Assembly (NCBI GenBank): GCA_010093515.1
Contig: MU001682.1
Span: forward strand, 677,196 to 741,195
DNA from: Lineolata rhizophorae
Lineage: Eukaryota; Ascomycota; Dothideomycetes; Lineolatales; Lineolataceae
Reading direction: 5' to 3'
Length of the DNA: 64,000 nucleotides
A program made the position numbers and the translations under genes. Each line of letters begins with the position of its first letter. Positions within the stretch are counted from its first letter, which is position 1. Below the pieces are notes generated by a model. It was given only the letters and a program-made list of their open reading frames with translations. It ran no database searches and was not told where the DNA came from. Below are positions 43,599 to 54,235 of this stretch, piece by piece.

Positions 43599-45926
43599 AT
43601 GCCGCGCAAAACGCGTGCAGCCCTCCGCGCCCAGGAAATCCTCGCCGACGAGCCTGCCGGCGACGAGACTGCCCACGACCTCTTCGGCGCGTCCACCGCG
43701 ACAGAGCCCGAGACCCGCGTGCCGCTCAAGAACGTCGAGCTAAACGTTGTCGCCGTCGCCGCTTCGCCGACCCCAGACGACATGGCCGCCTCGACGACGA
43801 CGAAGAAGAGCGCCAAGGGCAAGAAAGGCAAGGCCGGCGGGCGCAAGGGCAACCAGAACAAGGCGGCCGCGGCGGACGAGCAGGCGCCAACCGCGAGCAA
43901 CGAGGAGGTGGTGGAGGAGCCCGCGGCCGTGGTGGAGGACGAGGACAGGGCGCCGGCGTCGCCGGCGTCGGACGAGGCGGCGGAGGGATTGAAGAATGGC
44001 AAAGGTAGGGTGGGCGCGATTTCGGCGGCCTACGACTCGCGCGCGACGTTAAGAGGCTAACACATTGGCGTGGACGCAGACGATGCGGTGAAGCCGCCGG
44101 CCGAGGACGAACGAGCTGCGTCGGCGTCGGATCGCGCCGTGCGCAAGACGAGGCGTCAACTGGCGAAGGAAGCAGAGGCCGCGGCCAAGCAGCGAGAAGC
44201 CGACGCCGCAGCTGCCGCCGCCGCTCCGGCTTCTGCCGTGGCTACCACCTTCGCATCCGGGCCAGCCGAAGAGGCCACAAGCGCCGCGCTCTCGCCGCGC
44301 GCCGAGATCCAGGCCGCAGACGACGCCACGATGCTCGCCGCACACGCGGAGGTCCCTGCCTTGGCGGCCGCCACCGTCACCACCAGCCTCGACGAAGCCG
44401 GCGCGGAGCCCTCCCAACTCCTCCCGCCGGGCACGACCGCGCCCGCCGAGCCCAAGTCGCCCGCCAGCGTGCGCACCGCCGCGGCGACGCCGTCGCCGTC
44501 CTCGCGGCCCCGCGGCGCGCCCCGCCCCGAGGACTCCATCGAGGCCATGGACCGGCTTGAGGACGCGCTCGAGGAGATCGGCCGCGCCCTGCCCGAGCTC
44601 GAGTCGCCCAAGCCGCCCGCGAAACACAGGAGGCGCGCGCCGGAGGAAGGCGGCAACAAGACGGCCACGGCCGCCGCCGCCGCCGCCGCCGCCGCCGCGG
44701 GCCCGCTGCAGCAACAGACTCAGCAGCACCAGCACCAGCAGAACCATCACCAGCCCCAGCAGCACCAGCACCAGCACCAGCACAAGCCGAAGCCCCAGCC
44801 CACCCGCCACGCCGCCCCGGCGGCGCCCCAGAAGAGCGCCGCGCCGCGCGCTTCCGGCGGTGCCCCGGGCGCGAAAGCGGGCCCCGCCCTGGCCCGCTCG
44901 CAGAGCGCGCGCGCGGCGCCGGCGCGGGGCCCCGCGGCGGTCGGCGCGCGCGACAAGGCGACGGCGGCGGCGGCGGCGGCAGGACCCAAGGACGGCAACG
45001 GCAGCGGCGCCGAGGTCGCCAGGGAGGGCGGCAGGCCGGCGCCGGCCGACTACCTGGCCTCGAGGCGGCGGCCAGTGTCGCTGTCGTTTGCGGCGCCGGG
45101 GCCGGCGCCGCGGAGCGGTAAGGCGTTGACGAGGCCGGCGTTCGCGCTGCCGGGGGAGGCGGTGGCGGCGAGGTTGAAGGCGGCGAGGGAGGAGAGGGCG
45201 AGGAGGGAGGGGGAGAGGGAGAGGGAGAGGGAGAGGGAGAAGAAGGGGGACAGGGAGAGGAAGGGCGGCGTGGGAGGGGGTGGCGGAGCAGCGGGGGCTG
45301 GTGTGGGCACGGCGTTCAAGGCCAGGCCCGCGCCGGCGCAGAGGCGCGAGCCGGTCGTCAAGCAGACGGCGAAGACGCTGGCGCGGCAGAGCATGCTGGG
45401 CGGGGGGGAGCGAGAGGGCGAGGTGGCGGCGGCGGCGGCGGCGGCGCCCCCCCAGCAGGCCGGCGTGAAGCGCGCGTCGTCCACGTCGCTGAACAAGCGC
45501 TCCTCGACGCTGCCGAACCGCGCGCCGGCCGCCACGACGACAACGGGCACGACGACGTCGTCGTCGTCGCAGGCCTCGTCGTCGGCCACGGCCACGGCCA
45601 CGGCCACGGCCACGGCCGCCCAGGCGGCCGCCAAGCCCGGCCCCGTCACCAAGTCGCAGCTGACGCCGGCGGACGTGACGGCGCAGCGGGCCAAGGCGCG
45701 GCTCATCTTCAACCGCGACCGGCAGGAGAAGGAGGCTCGGGAGAGGCAGCGGAGGGAGAAGGAGGAGGCGGCGAGGAGGGCGAGGGCGGAGGCGGCGGAG
45801 CGGGGCAGGTTGGCGAGCAGGGAGTGGGCGGAGAGGCAGAGGAGGAAGATGGGCGGGGTGGGGGAAGGAGGGGAGGGCGGCGGGCGGGGCGGAGGGGAGG
45901 GGAGGCAGGGCGGGGGAGGAGGGTGA
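43599..45926 (+). CDS. Low-complexity hypothetical protein with charged C-terminal helix
   Basis: Two exons (43599-44004, 44080-45926) give 750 residues. Almost all of the protein is low-complexity: Lys/Gly runs near residue 75, long Ala runs, a Gln/His-rich tract (QQQTQQHQHQQNHH near residue 345), Arg/Glu repeats and Ser/Thr runs. The recognisable parts are two charged helices, RRQLAKEAEAAAKQREAD near the start of exon 2 and KARLIFNRDRQEKEARER near the C-terminus. The latter is a motif I associate with a Pezizomycotina-specific family of unknown function. The splice junction (GGCAAAG/GTAGGG to GCAG/AC) and branch site GGCTAACAC are good. It may be a scaffold or cytoskeletal protein, but nothing shows this directly. 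Confidence 0.7.
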
Positions 45927-46791
45927 GACGGACACGGCGGTAGAAGCGTGAGGGTGTGTTTGTTGGCGGGGAGCTGGAGGCGTGGTAAAAGGGACCTGGG
46001 TCTTGTTATTTCTAGTCTTCTCGATGAAGCGTGTGTGTTTTGGCGTTTCTATTTTGTCATCGTGGAGGCCCCTTGTGCTGACATCCTTTCAGTCTTGATC
46101 GGGAACCTGGGAATCTGGTTTGGCGTCTTCTTTAGCTTGTCACTTCTCCCGCACGTAGACTGGAGGCGCGCCGTCGACTCCGGTCTGCCCAAGGGCGAGT
46201 GTCTTTGACTGTACGCATGTGTTCGGGATGTGTTGAGAGGACTTGGCTGAGGAACCTGTCCCGGATCGTGTTTTGCCCTGGCTTTTCCTGGACGTGTAAT
46301 TGAGCTCCTCTGTTATGTATTGTCGAGTCTCGAGGAGTGCTGATACCATGGGCAATTGATAATCAGTACATTAAGAACAGAGTCCGTGTCGGATGGGGGG
46401 CCCTGGAGCGGTGAACAATGAACGGAGTAGCGCTGCCGCGATAAACAGCATCCACAGGTAACCGAATAAGCACTCTACGCAGTGTTGCGCATTCCCGACT
46501 TGGCCAAAAGGGGCCCTGGGGAGCTGATCGCGGGCCGTTTTATTGCCGCCGCCGGCGCATTCCGCGCCCTTTGTCATCACACGCCGCCGGTCGACTGAGG
46601 CTGCATCGCCCGCGCGCCCATTCGCTCGGCAGCGGCGCGCCGGGCGCTCCGCCCGCGCCCACTCGACGCCGTCATACCTCAGCGCGAGGCTATAATTGCA
46701 CGCGGCTCGCTCCACCACGCTCCTCACGACGCCTCGCTCCCGCATATCCTTCTTGCGCCCTGGGGCTTCGCACGCTCGGACATCGCCCGCC

Positions 46792-47191
46792 ATGGCCTCG
46801 CCGCAGCGCTCGCACCCGTTTACCTGCAACTCGTGCCAGGTCGCCTTCCGCTCGAGCGAGCTGCAGCGGGCGCACATGCAGAACGACTGGCAGTAAGTAC
46901 CCGCGGCCCCAACCGCCTCGGAAACGTCGAGGCTGACCCGCGCCCGCCGCGCAGCCGCTACAACCTCAAGCGCCGCGTCGCGTCGCTGCCGCCGCTGTCC
47001 TCGGAGGTCTTCGCCGAGAAGGTGCTGGCCACCAAGGCGTCGGCCGCCGCGACGGCCGCCCGCGCCGCGTACGAGAAGGCCTGCGCCGCCTGCCACCGGA
47101 CCTACTACTCGGAGAACGCGTTCCTGAACCACGTCAGCAGCGCGAAGCACCGGGCGAACGTGGCGGCGACGGCGCAGCGGACGGGCCGGGG

Positions 47192-47226
<35 letters not shown>

Positions 47227-48881
47227 TCGGCTCCATGGCGGGCTCGGCCTTCTCGTCGGTGCCGCCCGACGCGGCGAGCGCGGCCGCGGCCCCGGACGAG
47301 GACGCCGAGGACGAGTTCGCCGACGTGGTGGAGAACCTCAAGGACACGAAGCTGGACGACGAGGACCCGGCCGATCCCGTGTCGCGGCGGCCGAGCCGGC
47401 CGCACCACTCCGGCGCGTCCGATCGCGGCGCCCACCCGCTGTCGACGACGATGACGACGACGACGACGGAGCCGCTCTCGGCCGCCGACCCGGCGAGCAC
47501 GTCGGCGTCGGCGGTGCCCGCCGGCGAGATCCTCACGTGCCTCTTCTGCAACTACGCGTCGCCGACGTTCCCGCTCAATATCGCGCACATGGAGCGCATC
47601 CACGGCATGTTCATCCCCGAGCGCGACTTCCTGGTGGACGAGGAGGGCCTGATCAAGCACCTGTACAAGAAGGTGGGCCTGGCCCACGAGTGCCTGTGGT
47701 GCGGCAAGGTGCGGCACACCGCGGGCGGCGCGCAGACGCACATGCGCGACCAGGGCCACTGCATGATCGCCTTCGACACCGAGGAGGAAATGGTCGAGAT
47801 CGGCCAGTTCTACGACTTCCGGGCCACGTACGAGGACGCGGGGCCGGAGCAGTCGGACGACGAGTCGTCGGCCGACACGGTGTCGACGTCGCGGGCGGCC
47901 GCGGGCGCCAAGCTGGGGGCGCCCCGCCAGGTCTCGACGGCGACGGCCGGCGACGCCGCCGACGACGAGGGCGCCGACGACGAGGGCTGGGAGACGGACA
48001 GCACGCTGTCGAGCGTGCCGACGGACGAGATCACGGCGGTGCCCATCCAGGACCGCAGCCACCGGTACAAGCAGCTGAACCGGCACCGGCACCACTCGCA
48101 CCACGACCCGCGGCCGCACCGCCACGCCGACGGCTGGCACTCGCACGCCCACGCCACGCCCGTCGCCGTCTACCACGACGACTACGAGCTGCACCTGCCC
48201 TCGGGCAAGAGCGTCGGCCACCGCTCGCTCAACCGCTACTGGCGCCAGAACCTGCGCGGCCACCCGTCGGCCGCGGAGCGCGAGGAGCTGCAGCAGCTGC
48301 AGCAACAGCAGCAGCAGCAACAACAGCAGGACCAACAACGACGAGGGCGTGGCCGGCAGCAGCGCGTCATCGAGGACGGCGCCGAGGCGTCGGCCTCGGA
48401 CGGCGAGCGCACCGACGGCACCGACGGCGCCGATGCCCCGGCGGCGGAGGAGGAGCAGCGGCACCAGCAGCTGCAGCTGCAGCAACGGCGCGATCCGCAC
48501 CAGCGCGCACCGGCGACGAGGGCGGACGGCGGCACGGGCATGGTGGGCGTGACGGACGCCAAGCGGCGCGAGGTCCGGGCGGTGGAGAAGCGCGCGCGGC
48601 AGAAGGAGCAGCGGGCGCAGACGCGCATGCAGTGGGCGGTCGAGAAGAAGGGGAACAGCCAGAAGCACTTCAGGGTAAGTCGTGGCGGGATCGGTCCATC
48701 GTCGTCTTGCTTTTGCTGTTCGAGGCCCGGAGCGCCAAGGCTGGCCGGCGCTGCTGCATGCGATGCTCCGCGGGCATGTGACGGATGCCTTGGCGGGCGT
48801 TTTGTGGAGCCCGTCTGCTTTTTTGTCAGACGTTGCTAATCAAGATTCTCTCGCACGATTTAGGATCCGCTGTTGCAGTAA
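46792..48881 (+). CDS. REI1: Pre-60S ribosome factor REI1 (C2H2 zinc finger)
   Basis: Three exons (46792-46892, 46955-48674, 48864-48881) keep phase and give 612 residues. Four C2H2 fingers are seen: FTCNSCQVAFRSSELQRAH spanning the first intron, CAACHRTYYSENAFLNH, CLFCNYASPTFPLNIAHMERIH and CLWCGKVRHTAGGAQTH. The basic YNLKRRVASLPP after finger 1 is a family hallmark. The last exon is only 18 bases and encodes DPLLQ and the stop, the conserved end of REI1. It is supported by GTAAGT before the 189-base intron and by TTGCTAATC and TTTAG at its end. REI1 works in the cytoplasm on late 60S particles to release the export factor Arx1. Inserts of poly-Gln and acidic repeats lengthen it relative to yeast. 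Confidence 0.93.
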
Positions 48882-50721
48882 TTTCGACAGTTGGGTTGCT
48901 GCTTTGGGGAGCGGGTGGGTGGAGGATCCTCGACAGCTTGCCCGTCCGGGTGGGGCCCAGGGCCGCAGAAAAAGGTGATTTGGAATGAGGCTCGTGTCTT
49001 TTGCAGGGTGGTCTTCTTGCTCGCGGCGATCAAGGGGAATGAATAGGCGGCCAGAAAAGCCAATAGACGGCCCTGGACTTGGAACACCTTTGTTGCGACA
49101 TCGCTCGAGGGCGACGCTAGCGCCTAAGAAGCAGGCCGGCCGGGGAATGACCTAATGACTAATAGAACTCCGGAAGCTACTTAGGTACAAGTTGCCCTTT
49201 TTTTCTGTCTGCTCTGGTGTGATTGCTTCATCTTAGAGAATGTTTCGAGGCTCCCAGGTGCCAGTGCGGCGCCGTTGGCAAATCAACAGCCCGGGAGCAT
49301 GTTTCTTGTGATACGAAGGCTGATAGATTAGTCCGAGACATGGGGTCGTTGGAATGGCTTCAGGGAGTCCGAGCGAGCCGCGTTGCTGGACTGTTGAGGG
49401 AAGTCCACGCCCGCTTCGGTGCTCTTTCAGCTCTGTTCTGTCTGGGGCCCTGCGCTCCGACGACCCATGTCCTCGCTCCCCGTCTCGTCTCGTTCCCTCT
49501 CGCCGCCAAAACGGCCTGAATTAATTTACCCGTCGGCCCCGGACCCGGGCCGGGGCTCATATCGATTTGCTTTAGAGTGCACAAAAACAACAAAAAGAAA
49601 AAAACCCCCCCCCCTCCCTCGTTCCTAGCCCACGGCCGGCCATTATCTGCCCTGGATCATTTGGCCGTTACTTCTGTTCGGAATTTCAATTTGTCTGTTG
49701 TTTTCATTCGCCTCTCAGTATGGCCGGGAGTGGTGGGCATGGCGCCACGGAGCTTCCTGTTCCATCGAAGTTACCGGCACCCCGGTCAGTCATGTGTGCT
49801 TTTCCTTTCAGACAGGCCGATTCATGGTCGTGGGATGCACATACTACGTAGAGGAGCGACAAGGGCATGGGGTCGCGGTGCAAACGCAACTAACCTGCTC
49901 CGACTGTGGGGAAACCCGGTCGATGCGCCGTTTCCCGCAACGCCCGTCTGCCGCAGCTTGGCTTGCTTGCTTGCTTGCACAACCCGTAACGCTGATGGGT
50001 AGCTATCACGCTATCGTAGATTTTTAATTCGCATAGGTCCGACCCCGGGAATCGCTCGACCCACATGCGTGGGACAAGGGGAGGGATGTGTGTAGTAGTT
50101 CTCGCCCACCGCTTTGTTTTTCAAATCTTCTATCGGCCGCGAGGGTCTGCAATATAGCTTTTGCTATACCTTGCCCGCCCCGGCGAGCGCACGAGCATTT
50201 GCCGAGAAATCGGAGCAGGCAAGGGACTTTTCTTTCTCGAGTCCCAATACTTCTGCCACGCGAGAGAGGAGACCGACAGGCAGAAACGGAATTTGAGATT
50301 CTGTTCATATTGCTGCGGGCCTTCGCGACGAGCTTCTACTTTTTGTCCAAGAAGCCGCACGCCCAGAACCCCCCAGAAACGCCCCCACCAGAACCCGGTA
50401 CAAGAGCATCATTTGAGATTCTGTGGATATTGAGCGTGATGCACCTTGTTTGATTGAGGTGATCTGGGGTTTGTTTCCTGGATTGTGGCCATGGCTTCTC
50501 CGCCGTCCCCCATCTAGCGTCTATATAGCTCCGAGACGGGACGCGCCTCAAGCTTTCTTGTTTCTTCTGTTCTGTGTCTCTCCATTGACGGCCTGGTTTA
50601 AGTCCCAAGCTTCCGTTTCCAAACATCTCGTCTTCCCTCGGGCGTGAAGCTTCTTTCTCTGTTCTCTTAGAGGGAGACTCGGTAACAATCGTCGCTCAAT
50701 TGCCTGACCCGCGTATCTACC
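48882..50721. other. Intergenic, 1.8 kb
   Basis: No gene recognised. Features seen are a C-run (about 49605-49614), a TTGC tetranucleotide run near 49962-49978 and a repeated phrase TTTGAGATTCTGT at about 50292 and 50413. The right end is the promoter of the esterase gene. Confidence 0.5.
50522..50527 (+). promoter_or_regulatory. TATA box of the CE16 esterase gene
   Basis: TATATA in the context TCTATATAGC sits 200 bases before the ATG at 50722, fitting an inducible secreted-enzyme gene. Motif match only. Confidence 0.45.
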
Positions 50722-51716
50722 ATGCGCAACTTCGCTATCGCCGCGGGAGCGCTGCTCGCCGCCTCAAGTGCCAGTGCCCAGTTCACGCAATGCGGCGGCA
50801 TCGAATATAACGGGGCAACAACATGCAGCGCCGGCCTCACCTGCGCCTACATCAACGACTATTGGTGTAAGTTGCCTTCCTCCGCAATACCCATTGCGCC
50901 TCTCCACGACGGACAATGGCAGCTAACATTTTGCGTTCGGCAGGGAACTGCATACCCACGAGCATGACGACGCTGCTCCCGCTGCCGCCTACGGGTATTA
51001 CGGCGATTCCTACGGGCAATCCGCCTTCTGTGTCACTCCCGGATGCGCCATCGCAGACTCCGAGGCCACCGGCGACAGGCGTCACGTCAATGCCGTCCGG
51101 GCCGACGGGCACCACGAACTACCTCGTGAGCTTGTAAGTAGTGTTCTGCTCTCCGAGCCTTTTCATCCGGCCCCTGTCCTCAAGAAGCACCGATTGACTC
51201 ACGCGATCCTCACCCTAGCGGCGACTCGTACTCGCAAACGGGCTTCGACCCGGACGGGACCCTGGCCAACGACCAGAACCCTCTCGGCAACCCGGAATTC
51301 CCGGGCTGGACGACGTCGGGCGGACGCAACTGGATCGGGTACCTGCTGAGCGCCTTCAACAGCAGCGTGCTGTGGAACTACAACTTCGCCGACGGGGGCG
51401 CGACGACGTCGGCGGAGCTGATCGAGCCGTACGAGCCGACGGTCCAGTCCTTCGTCGACCAGGTGCAGCTCTTCCGGCAGGGCGTCAGCGCGCATCCGTA
51501 CGAGGCGCCCTGGAGCTCCGCCAACACGCTCTTCGCCGTCTGGATGGGCGTCAACGACGTCGGCAACGGCTGGTACCGCGACGACTGGGACGGGCTCGTG
51601 CCGCAGATCATGGACGTCTACTTCGACCAGCTGGACCTCATGTACGACGTCGGCGGCAGGAACTTTGCCCTGCTGAACGTGCCGCGTGAGTTGCAACGCG
51701 TTGCTTCCTCGTCCCC

Positions 51717-51750
<34 letters not shown>

Positions 51751-52124
51751 GCTAAATTCCCATGGGCTGATCAAACGGGGGCCTAGCCATCAACCGCTCG
51801 CCCATGATGCAGGAGCAAGGCGCCGCGTCGGCCGACTCCGAAGCCGACGCCATCACGCAGTACAACGCGGCGCTGAGCGCGGCGGCGGCGGCGTGGCAGT
51901 CGGAGCACCCCGGCACCAACGTCGTGATGGTGGACACGCAGCGGCCGTTCAATACCGCCATGGACGATCCGAGCGCGTACGGCGCCGAGAACGCGAGCTG
52001 CTACGACGAGGACGGCGAGACCTGCCTGTGGTGGAACGATTACCATCCTGCGATGGCGATCCACAGGCTGGTGGCGGGGGCCGTGGCTGAGGCGTATGGA
52101 GGGCCTTTCTTCACGGCGGAGTGA
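50722..52124 (+). CDS. CBM1-linked CE16 acetylesterase (GDSL)
   Basis: Four exons (50722-50866, 50944-51133, 51219-51685, 51787-52124) give 379 residues. A signal peptide (residues 1-19, ending SASA) is followed by a fungal cellulose-binding module CBM1 (TQCGGIEYNGATTC, LTCAYINDYWWNC) with its four Cys and aromatic face. A Pro/Thr/Ser linker of about 55 residues leads to a GDSL hydrolase. Its block I is FGDSYSQTG, with the catalytic Ser at about 115; a GVNDVGNGW block III and a WWNDYHPAMAIH block near the end complete it. CE16 enzymes remove acetyl groups from xylo- and other oligosaccharides outside the cell. The third intron contains a T run of more than 20 bases. The exon 1 junction restores the last CBM1 Cys. 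Confidence 0.92.
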
Positions 52125-52479
52125 GGTGCGGGCTGAGATTATGGGATCGCCGTTTTCCTTTGTAAATAAAGAACATGTAGGCAACGAACTGAGAGAGAAA
52201 TGGAGCTGGAGGAAACTAACGGCGGAAACTTACGGGTTGATTACTATCGTTTGATCTAAACTGGAGGGAGTAATGGAGCGGGACAGCGGAATAACGACGG
52301 CAGGAAACCATCATGACTCAGGGCTAAGAAGGCTATCGTAATGCATTTTTCTCTTTTGTTATATAAACAGGCAACGCAATTGGAAAAGCTCCGAATCCGA
52401 AGGGAATGGAGGTGCAATCTACGCCTTTACGGCGTGCCGTCTCGAATGAGAAATTATCCGCACTTTTGACAACATCAAC

Positions 52480-53746
52480 TCAGAGCTTCTGCCCCTCCAC
52501 AGGCACCTCCACGATCTGATCGATGCCCTCGTACGGCGGCAAATCCAGGCCATACTTCTCCGCCATAGCGGGGCTCAAGAACCTGCAAGACCGTTATCGT
52601 CAGCACTCAAATCCGAATCCTCGCCCCACACCCTCAACCCCCCGGCACCCTCACGCCGCACGCATCCCGCACACCCTCGTCTCCAAAAGCGGCAACCAGC
52701 TACCCCCGCAATTCCAAATCCGCCCCCTCCCCTCCGCATCCAAGCAAACCGTGTCATGTATCCACACCGACAAGGCCGCAAGCACTCACCTGCCGCCGAC
52801 GAAATGCCTGCCCCCGAACCACTTGACCAACGGCTTGGGGGCGGTCAAGCTGACGAGGGCCTGGGGATGGAAGGCCTTGCCGGGCCCGTCGGGCGGCGGG
52901 CCGCGCTCGATGTCCCACGAGCTGGGCGCGTCGACGGAGAGCACGGGCACGGGCGCGGCGGCCAGGGCCGCGATGACGGCCGGGAACGGCTCGCGCACCT
53001 CGCCCGCGAACGAGAAGCCGAAGACGGCGTCCACGACGTGGTCCGTCTGCGCGAGCGCCGCGCCGAAGTCCTGCGCGAACGGGATGTCGAGGGCGTGCAG
53101 TTGGGTGGTCAGGCGCTGCGGGGAGCGCGGACGAGGACGAGGTCGACGCCGTTAGTTCTGCGGCGCTCGCGGGCGTGCGTGTGTGCGCAGAGGAGGGCCC
53201 GACGGTACCTGGTAGAGCTCGTTCTTGCTCTGCTTCGGGTAGTACATGGTGGGCTGGTATCCGTAGTGCCACAGATGGCGGGCGGCGACCAGGCCGTCGC
53301 CGCCTGTTTGCGCGTCGGGCCCGGCCGGGCAGTTCCCGTCAGCATCTGGCACCGCCGCAATATACGGCCGCAATCAAACGCCACGTGTGCGTGTGTGTGT
53401 GTGTATGCGCCCGGTATACAGGGTTCCTTCGTACCGTTGTTGCCCGGTCCGCACGCGACCAGGATGCGGCGCCCCTTGTTGAGCGGCTGCAGCTTGTGCA
53501 CTGCGGGACCTTCAGTTAGGCGCGCGCGCGGGCCGGCGGCGGTGCTGGAGGCGTACCCGCTTGCGAGACGGAGAGGCCGGCGAGCTCCATGAGCTGGTCG
53601 ATGGAGAAGGCGCCGGCGCTCATGAGCTCCTGGTCGAGCGCGGCCGAGCTCTTGGCCGAGAGGACCTGGGGCGGGCGTGGTCAGCGCGAGGAGCGGTGAT
53701 GGTGGCGGGCCGGATAGGACCGCGCGGGACTCACTCGCAACGCCAT
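52480..53746 (-). CDS. NAXE: NAD(P)H-hydrate epimerase (YjeF_N family)
   Basis: Six exons (53746-53735, 53665-53557, 53500-53435, 53303-53209, 53115-52790, 52582-52480) keep phase and give 236 residues, close to the yeast protein. The first exon is only 12 bases (MALR). Family motifs in order: [38 protein letters not shown] (shown in part), [51 protein letters not shown] and the end [14 protein letters not shown]. The enzyme interconverts R and S forms of damaged, hydrated NAD(P)H so that the companion dehydratase can repair it. It may act in cytosol and mitochondria. It is divergent to the homoserine kinase-AIR synthetase gene across 489 bases. Confidence 0.93.
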
Positions 53747-54235
53747 CGCTGTGGTTCTTCTGTTGGGGGGGATGTGGGCGGTGGTGAGCGCTGTGTTGTT
53801 GAGGCTGTTGTGGCCGCGGGGAAGCGCCGTGACGATCGAAGTGCGCGGCGGGGCACGTCAGAGGGAGACAGGGACTCGTGCGCTCTGGCGGCAATTGCCG
53901 GCATTGGCTCGGCGGAAAGCGGCAGTGGCCAGACAATTGCTCAGTTACTGCACTCGACACTTTGTTTTCCGTTTTTTTGTTTTTTTTGTTTGTTTGTCTG
54001 TTTTTTTTTTTCTTTTTTTCATTTGTCAAAACGTGTGCCAGACCAAGCGCCGATACCGCCGCCGCCGGCAATCTCTGCCCCGCCATCGCTCTCACTCGAC
54101 CCCCGCTCAACACCAACAATCGGCCCCGTCTCCGCCGTCGTTTCTCTACAATTGGCCGCGAGCGCAGATCCCAATCCCCTCGAGGGCGCCCTGCCGACCA
54201 TCCCCCGACCGCGCGCTCCGACGGCCGCCGCAGCC
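53747..54235. promoter_or_regulatory. Short divergent promoter with T-rich tract
   Basis: 489 bases separate the NAXE start from the homoserine kinase start, so the segment serves both. A tract of T broken by single G and C (about 53971-54024) could exclude nucleosomes and drive both genes. No clear TATA box was found. Confidence 0.5.

Noticed and set aside
44049-45935. Minus-strand open frame of 628 codons
   Set aside because: It mirrors the plus-strand low-complexity gene. GC-rich codon bias removes stops from the opposite strand. It is almost only Arg, Pro, Leu and Gly and has no motif.
46371-48668. Minus-strand open frame of 765 codons
   Set aside because: Shadow of REI1 with Arg/Leu/Val-rich content; the plus strand carries clear zinc fingers and splice sites.
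49590-49620. C-run near 49605 as a telomeric or structural repeat
   Set aside because: It is a single short homopolymer without any TTAGGG-like units.
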